Of a stretch of DNA of 14,523 bases, positions 1 through 6,899 are shown in pieces. Below the pieces are notes generated by a model, which searched no databases, was not told the DNA's origin, and saw only the letters and a program-made list of their open reading frames with translations. The position numbers were made by a program, and so were the translations under genes. This DNA comes from Gammaproteobacteria bacterium. GTDB taxonomy: Bacteria > Pseudomonadota > Gammaproteobacteria > JABABF01. The DNA is taken from the NCBI GenBank assembly GCA_014238345.1, contig JABABF010000160.1, forward strand, positions 1 through 14,523. The letters are read 5' to 3'. Each line of letters begins with the position of its first letter. Position 1 is the stretch's first letter.

Positions 1-1284
1 CGAGCTGCTGGTCGAGGTGGAGCTCTGTGTGGGTTGCCACTGGCGCACAAAGACATTTTTTGTACCCAAGGGTTACGCACCAGCTGCGGCTCGGGCATGC
101 TGGCAGATTTCGTGCCGCCCTACGATGCCACTGTAGTACACCGCCTCAACCAGGCGGGAGCGGTTGTACTCGGCAAGACCAATATGGATGAATTCGCTAT
201 GGGTTCATCGAATGAGACCAGTCATTTTGGCGCGGTACACAACCCGTGGGATTTAGGCCGCGTGCCGGGGGGCTCCTCTGGCGGCTCAGCTGCCGCCGTC
301 GCTGCCAGATTGACACCGATCGCCACTGGCACCGACACTGGGGGTTCCATCCGCCAACCAGCGGCACTGTGTGGCGTCACTGGCTTCAAGCCCAGTTACG
401 GTCGCGTCTCACGCTACGGCATGATTGCTTTCGCCTCCAGCTTAGACCAAGCTGGCTCACTGAGCCACAGCGCTGAGGATGCCGCCCTAATGTTCAGCGC
501 CATGGCGGGCTTTGATCCCCTGGACTCCACCAGTATTGACAGCAGCCCGCCACTGCTGGGCGACTTGTTGGACAACACTGGCGACCCGCCGCGCATCGGC
601 TTCATTCGCGAGCAGCTAGAAAACGATCACTTGCACCCGGCGGCAGCGCAAACGGTACGCGAAGCGCAAGCGGTACTGGCGGGCAATAGCCCCGTGCAGG
701 CACTCAGCCTGCCGCACGCCAACTTGGGCATTGCCGCCTACTATGTCATCGCCTCGGCAGAGTGCTCAAGCAATCTCGCACGCTACGATGGTGTGCGCTA
801 CGGTCACCGTAGCAACACCGCACAAGACTGTGTGGAGCTAATACAACGTAGCCGCTCTGAGGGCTTTGGCATGGAGGTCAAACGCCGCATCTTGTCGGGC
901 AGCTTCGTGCTCTCGCAGGGCTACTACGAGGCCTACTACCGCAAGGCGCAGAAACTGCGCCGCTTGGTGCAGCACGATTTTCAACATGCTTTTGACTGCG
1001 TAGATCTGTTGATCGGACCAACGGCACCAGGGCCAGCGTTCCGGCTCGGAGAGCGGGATGGCGATCCGGTCAGCATGTACCACCAAGACCTGTACACCAT
1101 CCCGGCCAGCCTCGCTGGATTGCCCGCCGTGTCGGTACCCGCCGGTTTTGCCGACGGCCAACCACTTGGCCTACAAATCATCGGCCCCTATCTCGGCGAT
1201 GCACAAGTGCTCGCGGCAGCGCACCGTTTCCAGCAAGCAACTGACTGGCACCTGCGTGCACCGCCCACAGCAGTAGCGCGATGA
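1..1284 (+). CDS. gatA: Glu-tRNA(Gln)/Asp-tRNA(Asn) amidotransferase subunit A (5' end cut off by window edge)
   Basis: The reading frame is open from base 1, so the gene begins upstream. The first in-frame start-like codon (TTG at 34) falls inside a conserved block and is not the real start. GatA is the amidase subunit of cytoplasmic GatCAB: it releases ammonia from glutamine and passes it to GatB. Amidase-signature features are visible: the catalytic Lys in AHKDIF (codon 17 from the window start), the block GKTNMDEFAMGSS, the Ser-rich loop PGGSSGGSAAAV and the nucleophile loop TDTGGSIRQPAA, which together supply the Ser-cisSer-Lys triad of the family. About 427 residues are present against roughly 480-490 usual, so some 55-60 N-terminal residues are missing. 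The stop overlaps the gatB start by 4 bases (ATGA), which indicates translational coupling. gatC is expected just upstream. No damage is seen in the visible part. Confidence 0.96.
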   Translation, partial: RAAGRGGALCGLPLAHKDIFCTQGLRTSCGSGMLADFVPPYDATVVHRLNQAGAVVLGKTNMDEFAMGSSNETSHFGAVHNPWDLGRVPGGSSGGSAAAVAARLTPIATGTDTGGSIRQPAALCGVTGFKPSYGRVSRYGMIAFASSLDQAGSLSHSAEDAALMFSAMAGFDPLDSTSIDSSPPLLGDLLDNTGDPPRIGFIREQLENDHLHPAAAQTVREAQAVLAGNSPVQALSLPHANLGIAAYYVIASAECSSNLARYDGVRYGHRSNTAQDCVELIQRSRSEGFGMEVKRRILSGSFVLSQGYYEAYYRKAQKLRRLVQHDFQHAFDCVDLLIGPTAPGPAFRLGERDGDPVSMYHQDLYTIPASLAGLPAVSVPAGFADGQPLGLQIIGPYLGDAQVLAAAHRFQQATDWHLRAPPTAVAR

Positions 1285-2741
1285 CTTGGGAAGTCATCAT
1301 TGGGCTTGAGGTGCACGTCCAACTGGCTACCGATAGCAAGTTGTTCTCCACTTCGCAAACCGCTTTTGGGGCGGCACCCAACGATCAGGCGAATCATTTT
1401 GATCTGGCAATGCCCGGAACGCTACCAGTCGTCAATGCCGAGGCGGTGCGTTGTGCCGTACTATTCGGCTTGGCGATCGATGCCAACATCCCGCGCCAAT
1501 CGGTTTTCGCCCGCAAGCATTATTTCTATCCCGATCTGCCCAAAGGCTATCAAATAAGCCAATATGATCAACCCATTGTCGGTCGGGGGAATCTCTGTGT
1601 CGGTCTACTGGACGGGAGCGAAAAAACCATTGGTATCACCCGCGCCCACCTAGAGGAAGATGCTGGCAAATCGTTGCACGAGCGCTTCTCTGGTCAGACG
1701 GCGCTTGATTTTAATCGAGCGGGCGTGCCGTTATTGGAAATCGTCTCTGAGCCCGATATGCGCTCTGCAGAAGAGGCTATCGCCTATCTGCGCAGTTTGC
1801 ATGAGATCGTCCGCCGCATTGGTATATCCGACGGCAACATGGCCGAAGGCTCAATGCGTTGCGATGTCAATATCTCGTTACGCGCCGCCGGAGACTCCAC
1901 ATTGGGTCAACGCGCCGAGATCAAAAATGTCAACTCATTTCGCTTTGTGGGGCAGGCCATCCAATACGAGACGCGGCGCCAGAAATTGGCGCTGGAAAGC
2001 GGCGAGAGTCTGCGGCAAGAAACCCGTCTCTACGACCCAGAGCGCGACGAGACGCGCGCCATGCGTAGCAAGGAACAAGAGAGCGACTACCGCTATTTCC
2101 CCGACCCCGACCTGTTGCCGGTCACGCTACCAGAGAACTATATTGATCAGCTGCGCGAGACTTTGCCCGAGCTGCCAGCCGCCTCACGGCGGCGCCTGCG
2201 TGAGCAGCGCCAGCTCAGTGCCCAAGCCGCCGGGCAGCTGGCCGAAGAGAGTGCCATGCTACAGTTCTTTGAGGAAGTGGCTGATGCCTGCGGACAGAAC
2301 AGCTTGGCCGCCAACTGGATTACTGGCGAGCTGTTAGCCAAGCTCAATCAAGCCGAGATTGGAATCACCCACAGTCGGGTGTCGGCATCGCAGCTGGCTG
2401 GGCTACTTCGGCACATCGCCAATGGGACGATTTCTGGTAAGATGGCAAAAGACATTTTTGCCACCATGTGGGTCGAGCAATGTGATGCCACAGCCATTAT
2501 TAAACAGCGCGGCCTGTCGCAACTCTCTGAGGAGAGTGAACTCACCGCACTGGTCGCTCAGGTGCTTTCAGAGCAGGCCGCGCAGGTTACGCAATACCGA
2601 GAGGCCAATGAGTCCAAACGCAAAAAAATGCTCGGCTTCTTTGTTGGACAATTGATGAAAAAGAGTGCTGGGCGAGCTAATCCCACCCTAGCTAACCAGC
2701 TTTTCCTGCACAGTTTAAACCGCGACTTAGACTTAACATGA
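1281..2741 (+). CDS. gatB: Glu-tRNA(Gln)/Asp-tRNA(Asn) amidotransferase subunit B
   Basis: GatB is the kinase/transamidase subunit: it phosphorylates the mischarged Glu or Asp on the tRNA and uses ammonia from GatA to form Gln-tRNA or Asn-tRNA. The protein has 486 residues, normal for the family. Visible landmarks are GLEVHVQL (8-15), the KHYFYPDLPKGYQISQYDQP block (79-98), HLEEDAGKS (123-131), SEPDMRS (156-162), the signature EGSMRCDVNIS (189-199), EIKNVNSF (213-220) and YRYFPDPDL (270-278). The C-terminal helical YqeY-like tRNA-binding domain runs from about 325 to 480 and includes GKMAKDIF and GFFVGQLMKKSAGRANP. The ATG overlaps the gatA stop by 4 bases and no clear Shine-Dalgarno precedes it, which fits coupled translation. 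The stop overlaps the next small gene in the same ATGA manner. Intact, cytoplasmic. Confidence 0.97.
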   Translation: MTWEVIIGLEVHVQLATDSKLFSTSQTAFGAAPNDQANHFDLAMPGTLPVVNAEAVRCAVLFGLAIDANIPRQSVFARKHYFYPDLPKGYQISQYDQPIVGRGNLCVGLLDGSEKTIGITRAHLEEDAGKSLHERFSGQTALDFNRAGVPLLEIVSEPDMRSAEEAIAYLRSLHEIVRRIGISDGNMAEGSMRCDVNISLRAAGDSTLGQRAEIKNVNSFRFVGQAIQYETRRQKLALESGESLRQETRLYDPERDETRAMRSKEQESDYRYFPDPDLLPVTLPENYIDQLRETLPELPAASRRRLREQRQLSAQAAGQLAEESAMLQFFEEVADACGQNSLAANWITGELLAKLNQAEIGITHSRVSASQLAGLLRHIANGTISGKMAKDIFATMWVEQCDATAIIKQRGLSQLSEESELTALVAQVLSEQAAQVTQYREANESKRKKMLGFFVGQLMKKSAGRANPTLANQLFLHSLNRDLDLT

Positions 2742-3049
2742 AAAAAGACAAGCGAGTGGTCATAGATGAAGTATGGACCCAAGCACGTGTGCGGGAATTT
2801 CTTCAATTATTAGCACCAACGGGCATCAATGCTGATTTTTTCACCCTGTTACGCGCCTATCAGAGTATGCGCCACGAGGACTTTGAAAAATTTGTCCATT
2901 TTTTCTGCGCCGAACACCGCGATCTCAACGCACTCTCTCAGCGCGGTGAGACTATTTTGGATGTGGTTTCAAAGCATCGCCGTAGCGCCCGCTATGCCGA
3001 AGTGCTGCAACTGGCGGGAGCACGGCTCGTCAAGCATGCATCGAATTGA
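2738..3049 (+). CDS. PA4642-family small protein of unknown function, third gene of the gat operon
   Basis: A 103-residue soluble protein with no signal peptide or membrane segment. The start KKDKRVVIDE, the block DFFTLLRAYQSMRHEDFEKFVHFF (residues 33-56) and the tail LNALSQRGETILDVVSKHRR resemble, from memory, the PA4642 family of Pseudomonas and other gammaproteobacteria, whose function I do not know. The tail looks like a degenerate ankyrin-type helix pair: 'dLNALSQRGETILDVV...YAEVLQLAGA' has the ankyrin turn rhythm. Translation probably depends on coupling: the ATG overlaps the gatB stop (ATGA) and no Shine-Dalgarno is obvious. The position suggests co-expression with GatCAB but does not show a functional link. 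It ends 51 bases before the convergent kinase gene. The gene is real with good confidence; its role is unknown. Confidence 0.8.
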   Translation: MKKDKRVVIDEVWTQARVREFLQLLAPTGINADFFTLLRAYQSMRHEDFEKFVHFFCAEHRDLNALSQRGETILDVVSKHRRSARYAEVLQLAGARLVKHASN

Positions 3050-3064
3050 TGTCTGGGCGAGTAT

Positions 3065-3104
3065 CTGAACACTAAGCGCTTCGGCATGCCTGCCGTGAGT
3101 TCAG
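3065..3104. repeat. Nested inverted repeat at the convergent gene ends
   Basis: CTGAAC (3065-3070) pairs with GTTCAG (3099-3104). Inside, CGGCA (3082-3086) and TGCCG (3091-3095) form a second hairpin with loop TGCC. It lies between the 3' ends of the gat operon and the kinase gene; the outer right arm contains the kinase stop (TGA, 3103-3101). It could act as a bidirectional 3'-end hairpin, but no T-run follows on either strand, so it is not a standard Rho-independent terminator. Confidence 0.35.
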
Positions 3105-4117
3105 GATGACTCATGGCGCGGGAAACTCCGATCTAATTCATCGCAGATTTCTGGTGTTAACCGCGGCCCATGGCGCCCCGCCAAATTTGACGCAACATAA
3201 TTGGCAAAGCGTCCTGCGTGCTGATGCGTGTAGCCCGCCAGCAGGCTATAGAGAAAAGTCCCAGCAAAGGCATCACCCGTGCCATTAGTATTGACCGCAA
3301 CTACTGGCTGAGGCGCAATGGGAGTCACCTCTCCCTCCCACCAGAGTAGCGCACCCTCCGCGCCCAATGTCACCACGACACAACTTGCCATAGCGCCCAG
3401 CTCCGGCAGTGTTTTCTCCAAGCTGTCTGCACCCGTCCAAGCCAGTGCCTCGGCACGATTGCAAAACAGCACATCAATGCCGTCAGCACCAATAATCTGG
3501 CGCAGGCCAGAGCGGTGATCCCGCACAATGTTGACATCGGACAAACTAAGGGCGACGGGAATATCAGCTCTAGCCGCCTGCTGGCGCACATACAGCGCCG
3601 CCTCCAAGCCGCCCTCTGAACCCGCCAAATAGCCCTCAATGAAGGCATGTCGGGAAGATCCCAATGCATCAGCGTCAACATCCTCAACACAAATCTCCCG
3701 ATTGGCTCCGAGAGCCGTCTGCATAGTGCGCTCGGCATCTGCCGTCAGCAACACTAGGCAACGACCAGTTGGAAGTTGGCCATGGCTGCGACCCTCAGTT
3801 TGGTGAAAGACGCGGGCTTGCTCTAGGCTTCGCAAGAAAACTTTTCCGGTATCGTCATTGCTGACCCGGCAGGCAAAATAAGTGACCGAGCCAAAGTAAC
3901 TGGCAGTGATCACGGCATTGGCAGCCGCGCCGCCGCAGGCCTCGCCGTACACCAGACCTTGATTGCTGAGCTCATCAAGTAGCTGTTGTTGCATGTTGTG
4001 GTTGATCAGCACCATCTGCCCCTTGGCCGCCCCGAACTTGGCCAATAATGCATCATCGACATGGCACTCCACATCAAGCAACGCCGCGCCTATACCAAAT
4101 AAATCGTAATGCATCAT
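3101..4117 (-). CDS. PfkB-family carbohydrate/nucleoside kinase (adenosine kinase-like)
   Basis: A 338-residue cytoplasmic ribokinase-fold kinase that would transfer phosphate from ATP to a sugar or nucleoside hydroxyl. The N-terminal substrate region GIGAALLDVE (8-17), the first PfkB motif CGGAAANA (61-68), the TGRCLVLLTADAERTM block (117-132), FIEGYL (159-164), LFCNRAEA (217-224) and the C-terminal signature NTNGTGDAFAG (276-286) are all visible. The signature carries the anion hole GTGD and the catalytic base Asp282. The overall pattern matches proteins usually annotated as adenosine kinase in gammaproteobacteria, but substrate cannot be fixed from sequence; other nucleosides or sugars are possible. 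Two adjacent ATGs (4117 and 4114) could serve as start; the Shine-Dalgarno is weak (GGGC). No terminator is obvious between the upstream tRNA-Met and this gene, so read-through from the tRNA promoter is possible. A weak local promoter candidate is TTGGTA, 17 bases, TAGCAT on the - strand. Confidence 0.9.
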   Translation of the reverse strand: MMHYDLFGIGAALLDVECHVDDALLAKFGAAKGQMVLINHNMQQQLLDELSNQGLVYGEACGGAAANAVITASYFGSVTYFACRVSNDDTGKVFLRSLEQARVFHQTEGRSHGQLPTGRCLVLLTADAERTMQTALGANREICVEDVDADALGSSRHAFIEGYLAGSEGGLEAALYVRQQAARADIPVALSLSDVNIVRDHRSGLRQIIGADGIDVLFCNRAEALAWTGADSLEKTLPELGAMASCVVVTLGAEGALLWWEGEVTPIAPQPVVAVNTNGTGDAFAGTFLYSLLAGYTHQHAGRFANYVASNLAGRHGPRLTPEICDELDRSFPRHESS

Positions 4118-4213
4118 GAGTGCCCATCAAATCAGCCCACATGGGCCCCTTAACATACTACTGTATGCTACGACATGAGCTGCTTACTACCAACTACACG
4201 ACCGCGGCGTGGC

Positions 4214-4238
4214 GGTAGAAAAGTGCCTCGTATCTACC
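4214..4238 (-). repeat. Inverted repeat just after the tRNA 3' end
   Basis: Read on the - strand, GGTAGA (4238-4233) and TCTACC (4219-4214) form a 6-bp stem with a 13-base loop, starting 4 bases after the tRNA discriminator. No U-tract follows, so it may be a tRNA-trailer hairpin rather than a terminator. The remaining gap to the kinase (4118-4213) holds two smaller dyads, CATAC/GTATG (4154-4158 and 4163-4167, loop TACT) and GCCCA/TGGGC (4135-4139 and 4142-4146), and no gene. Confidence 0.3.
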
Positions 4239-4242
4239 CCAG

Positions 4243-4316
4243 TGGCTACGGGTGGACTTGAACCACCGACCCCGGCATTATGAGTGCCGTGCTCTAACCA
4301 GCTGAGCTACGTAGCC
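4243..4316 (-). tRNA. tRNA-Met (anticodon CAT), elongator type
   Basis: The 74-base - strand sequence folds fully as a cloverleaf. The acceptor is GGCTACG/CGTAGCC with discriminator A. The D arm is GCTC...GAGC. The anticodon arm is CGGCA-CTCATAA-TGCCG with anticodon CAT, followed by variable region GGGTC. The T arm is GGTGG-TTCAAGT-CCACC. The acceptor stem and TAGCTCAG...GGTTAGAGCA region match what I recall of E. coli elongator tRNA-Met, and the fully paired acceptor end rules out an initiator. A tRNA-Ile2 reading (CAT modified by TilS) is less likely because its acceptor is normally different. The 3' CCA is not encoded: CTG follows the discriminator, so CCA must be added by tRNA nucleotidyltransferase. 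It lies between rsmJ and the PfkB-family gene, same strand. Confidence 0.97.
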
Positions 4317-4332
4317 GTGTAGTTGGACAGCA

Positions 4333-4362
4333 ATTGTCGCCACTCATCGCACAAAATGTCAA
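4333..4362 (-). promoter_or_regulatory. Sigma-70 promoter of tRNA-Met
   Basis: On the - strand, a perfect -35 TTGACA (4362-4357) is followed after 18 bases by GACAAT (4338-4333), a 4/6 match to the -10 consensus. The predicted transcript start near 4326 is about 10 bases before the tRNA 5' end, the spacing expected for a tRNA leader. It lies in the gap after the rsmJ stop and may also drive the kinase gene downstream. Confidence 0.7.
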
Positions 4363-4393
4363 ACCCCACCACTGCCCAGCTCTTCTCCGCTAG

Positions 4394-5071
4394 CTAGCGA
4401 CGGGGATAAACATCGAAGCGCACCAATTTTCCCGCCAAGCTGTGGGCGGGGGATGTCCCCGGCAACGGTGGCGCTCGCGGTGGACGCTTGACCACTACCC
4501 GCTGGCGCGCACTGCGCTGCGCCAGCGCCAACAACACGCCACCCTGCGCCACATCTCCAGCCCCTGCCAACATCCACAGACTACGCGCCAACTTCTTTGC
4601 CAGAGCTACTTTGCGGCGCGGCGGGAACATCGGGTCTAAGTAGACCACATCAAATTGAGTGTCTGGCAATACCGAACAAGCATCGCACACCCGCAACGAC
4701 ATGCGCATAGCGACCGTAGCCAACTTGCCACCCGCTGTGTGTGCACGGTGCAAGGCATCAAGTAACAGGGTAGCAACGATCGGGTGGCGCTCACACATGG
4801 TGACCTGACAGCCCGCCGCCGCCAGCACATAGGCATCTGTGCCAAAACCCGCCGTCGCATCCAGCACCTCGAGTGGGCGACCTGCACCAGCACCGATGGC
4901 GCGACGCAACAAGCCGCCCCCTTGAGTGCGCCGCTGCAAACTGGGGGCACCAAAATCTTGACGCAATGAGACCGCCTGCCCGCCCTCCTCGCAAAGCAGC
5001 CAACCCTCTGGGCGTAGCATAAGCTGCCAACCTGTGCTGGGGACGCTCAAGCTGTTGCGCTGAGGGTTCAA
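4394..5071 (-). CDS. rsmJ: 16S rRNA (guanine1516-N2)-methyltransferase RsmJ
   Basis: RsmJ uses S-adenosylmethionine to methylate G1516 of 16S rRNA. The protein (225 residues from this start) carries the family motifs: SAM-binding DATAGFGTDAYVLA (71-84), acidic loop CERHP (93-97), catalytic-type motif YLDPMFPPRRK (144-154) and the C-terminal VVVKRPPRAPPL block (192-203), ending RFDVYP. I chose TTG at 5071: it overlaps the aroB stop as TTGA, and GGAGG sits 7 bases before it. An upstream GTG at 5086 keeps frame but lacks a ribosome site and overlaps the GGAGG itself. The N-terminal part before the SAM motif is shorter (about 70 residues) than in E. coli RsmJ (about 94 from memory), so the first strand-helix unit seems reduced. 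The gene is the last cistron of aroK-aroB-rsmJ. Confidence 0.9.
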   Translation of the reverse strand: MNPQRNSLSVPSTGWQLMLRPEGWLLCEEGGQAVSLRQDFGAPSLQRRTQGGGLLRRAIGAGAGRPLEVLDATAGFGTDAYVLAAAGCQVTMCERHPIVATLLLDALHRAHTAGGKLATVAMRMSLRVCDACSVLPDTQFDVVYLDPMFPPRRKVALAKKLARSLWMLAGAGDVAQGGVLLALAQRSARQRVVVKRPPRAPPLPGTSPAHSLAGKLVRFDVYPRR

Positions 5072-6138
5072 GAATTGTCCTCCCACACCGCCCGCAAAGC
5101 TTGTGCATCATTGAACTCAACCAAGCGCGCCGCACCAATAGCCTCAAGCAATACCAAATGTAACTGCCCCGCCCGCCGCTTTTTGTCGTGTTGCATGGCC
5201 GCGATTAAGTCATCCGCTGACAATTCGGAGGGTACGCGCACTGGCAGACCCAGCGCTGTCAGCAACGCCACCAGACGACTCACATCAGCATCGGTCAACA
5301 TCCCGCAATGTGCCGACAGGCGGGCGGCCAACACCATCCCTACCGCCACCGCTTCGCCATGCCTGAGACCTCGGTAAGCCTCCACCGCCTCAATGGCATG
5401 TGCAAAGCTGTGGCCAAAATTAAGCAAAGCGCGCTGCCCGGACTCGCGCTCATCGGCGGCGACGATAGCCGATTTATGCTCACAGGAACGCCGTATAACC
5501 TCGAGCTGCAAGGCGGTCTCGCGCCGCAACAACGCCGCGCTATGTCGCTCCAGCCAAGCAAAGAACTCCCTGTCCCCCAGAGCACCATACTTAACCACTT
5601 CGGCCAAGCCAGCGCGGTACTCACGCAACGGTAGGCTGGACAGCGTCTCAACATCGGCAATCACACAGCGCGGCTGGTGAAAGGCTCCAATCATGTTCTT
5701 GGCTACGGGGTGATCCACCGCTGTTTTGCCTCCCACCGAGGCATCTACCTGCGCTAGCAGCGTAGTCGGCAATTGCACAAAATCGACCCCGCGCAGATAG
5801 GTGGCGGCAGCAAGGCCACACATATCGCCGACCACCCCGCCCCCCAAAGCCAATAAGCTCACATCACGACCAGCGCCGCTTGCGATCAAGGCGTCGTAGA
5901 TCGGTGTCAGGCCGGACAATGTCTTGTGTTGTTCACCAACGGGGAGTATCACGCTGTCATATGACAGCCCCGGCAATGTCGCCAGCGTCTCCTGCAACCG
6001 CCCTAAGTAGCGCGATGCCACCTGCTCGTCACTGACAATCATTGCCTGCGGCCCCGCTATCGCGGCACGCAACAGAGCTGCATCGCTGAGCAATCCGGCA
6101 CCGATGTGGATATCGTAGGCGCACTGAGCCAACTCCAC
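5068..6138 (-). CDS. aroB: 3-dehydroquinate synthase
   Basis: AroB is the second shikimate-pathway enzyme: an NAD- and divalent-metal-dependent enzyme that converts DAHP to 3-dehydroquinate. From GTG 6138 the protein has 356 residues. Landmarks: GEQHKT (68-73), nucleotide-binding GGGVVGD (99-105), PTTLLAQVDASVGGKTAVD (124-142), and the metal ligands Glu180 (GLAEVVKYG), His243 (FGHSFAHA) and His260 (RHGEAV), all present. The start is uncertain. GTG 6138 has no Shine-Dalgarno, and the codons before it read HTVGVEL, which continues the family's N-terminal beta strand. No ATG, GTG or TTG lies upstream in frame; a CTG at 6168 overlaps the aroK stop as CTGA and has GGGGAT in front, so it may be the true start (366 residues). 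The 3' end overlaps rsmJ by 4 bases. Cytoplasmic and apparently complete. Confidence 0.95.
   Translation of the reverse strand: MELAQCAYDIHIGAGLLSDAALLRAAIAGPQAMIVSDEQVASRYLGRLQETLATLPGLSYDSVILPVGEQHKTLSGLTPIYDALIASGAGRDVSLLALGGGVVGDMCGLAAATYLRGVDFVQLPTTLLAQVDASVGGKTAVDHPVAKNMIGAFHQPRCVIADVETLSSLPLREYRAGLAEVVKYGALGDREFFAWLERHSAALLRRETALQLEVIRRSCEHKSAIVAADERESGQRALLNFGHSFAHAIEAVEAYRGLRHGEAVAVGMVLAARLSAHCGMLTDADVSRLVALLTALGLPVRVPSELSADDLIAAMQHDKKRRAGQLHLVLLEAIGAARLVEFNDAQALRAVWEDNS
5079..5084 (-). promoter_or_regulatory. Ribosome binding site of rsmJ inside the aroB 3' end
   Basis: On the - strand GGGAGG (5084-5079) lies inside the last codons of aroB, 7 bases before TTG at 5071. This spacing is near ideal and decides the rsmJ start in favour of TTG over the GTG at 5086. 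Confidence 0.75.
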
Positions 6139-6164
6139 CCCGACGGTATGGTGGGGCTGTGCGC

Positions 6165-6710
6165 TCAGCGCGCCATCCCCAACTGTTCCAGAATGCTCTC
6201 GGCTACGGCAGTGGCCGTGCCGCCGCCATCCACCTCATAATCGGCGACCGCACGGTACAACGGTTCGCGCTCTGCTAGCAATCGACTCAAAATCGCGCTG
6301 GGGTCGCCGTCGCGCAACAGCGGGCGCGAGCTGCCAACACCGATGCGGCACAGCGCATGGTCTAGGCTGACGCGCAAGTAGACTACCACGCCGCAACGCT
6401 GTAGCACAGCACGATTGGTCGCCGACAGCACAGCGCCACCTCCGGTGGCCAACACGACCCGACGCTGTGAGGCCAGTGCCGCCAGCGCCTCGGCCTCAAG
6501 ACGGCGGAAGAATGGCTCGCCGCGCTGATTGAACAGATCGGACACGCTGAGTCCCGCGCGACGCTCAACCTCTGCATCACTGTCTAAGAAGTTGTGCTGC
6601 AAGCACTTGGCAAGACACCGCCCCACCGTGCTTTTGCCAGCTCCCATCAATCCGACTAATGCGATGTTATCGCGCCTGCGCTCCGCCACTATCCCCGCCG
6701 ACACCCACAC
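6165..6710 (-). CDS. aroK: Shikimate kinase
   Basis: AroK phosphorylates shikimate at the 3-hydroxyl with ATP. The 181-residue protein has the P-loop GLMGAGKST (20-28), the Asp-rich DSD (43-45) that binds Mg and shikimate, the FFRRLEAEAL motif (67-76) with the shikimate-binding Arg, Walker-B-like TGGGAV (89-94) and the lid SRPLL (128-132). The GTG start at 6710 is the only common start after an upstream TAG. Internal GTGs at 6704 and 6689 are also possible, because the conserved domain begins only at RRDNIALVG (12-20). A GATAAT (6736-6731, - strand) lies just upstream. The gene precedes aroB, the usual aroKB order, and is separated from the pil cluster by 189 bases. Confidence 0.95.
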   Translation of the reverse strand: MWVSAGIVAERRRDNIALVGLMGAGKSTVGRCLAKCLQHNFLDSDAEVERRAGLSVSDLFNQRGEPFFRRLEAEALAALASQRRVVLATGGGAVLSATNRAVLQRCGVVVYLRVSLDHALCRIGVGSSRPLLRDGDPSAILSRLLAEREPLYRAVADYEVDGGGTATAVAESILEQLGMAR

Positions 6711-6899
6711 AGTCCATTCCAGTGCCTACAATTATCCCACAGCGGCACCACCGTGGTACAAGGGCACAGCTACACCGACACCTAAGGTCAGCGGAACACC
6801 CGCCAAATTTGACTTTGATAGTGCCTGCACAGGCAACAGTCGAGCCGATCTTTAGGTGGTGAAGCGGCCTGACTGCACTGGATACAGCACAGCTCCGGC
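6711..6899. other. 189-base gap between the secretin gene and aroK; possible aroK promoter
   Basis: No plausible gene. On the - strand, GATAAT (6736-6731; 5/6 match to -10) lies about 20 bases before the aroK GTG. The best -35, TTGTAC, is weak and 19 bases away, so this is only a tentative promoter. A TGCCT/AGGCA hairpin (6822-6826 with 6831-6835, tetraloop) could mark the end of the pil transcript, but no U-run follows. The gap suggests aroK can be transcribed apart from the pil genes, since the other same-strand protein-coding junctions in 5068-10449 overlap or nearly touch. Confidence 0.35.

Noticed and set aside
1660..2337. 225-codon + frame inside gatB
   Set aside because: Out-of-frame shadow of gatB; Arg/Ser/Cys/Trp-rich translation without any family resemblance.
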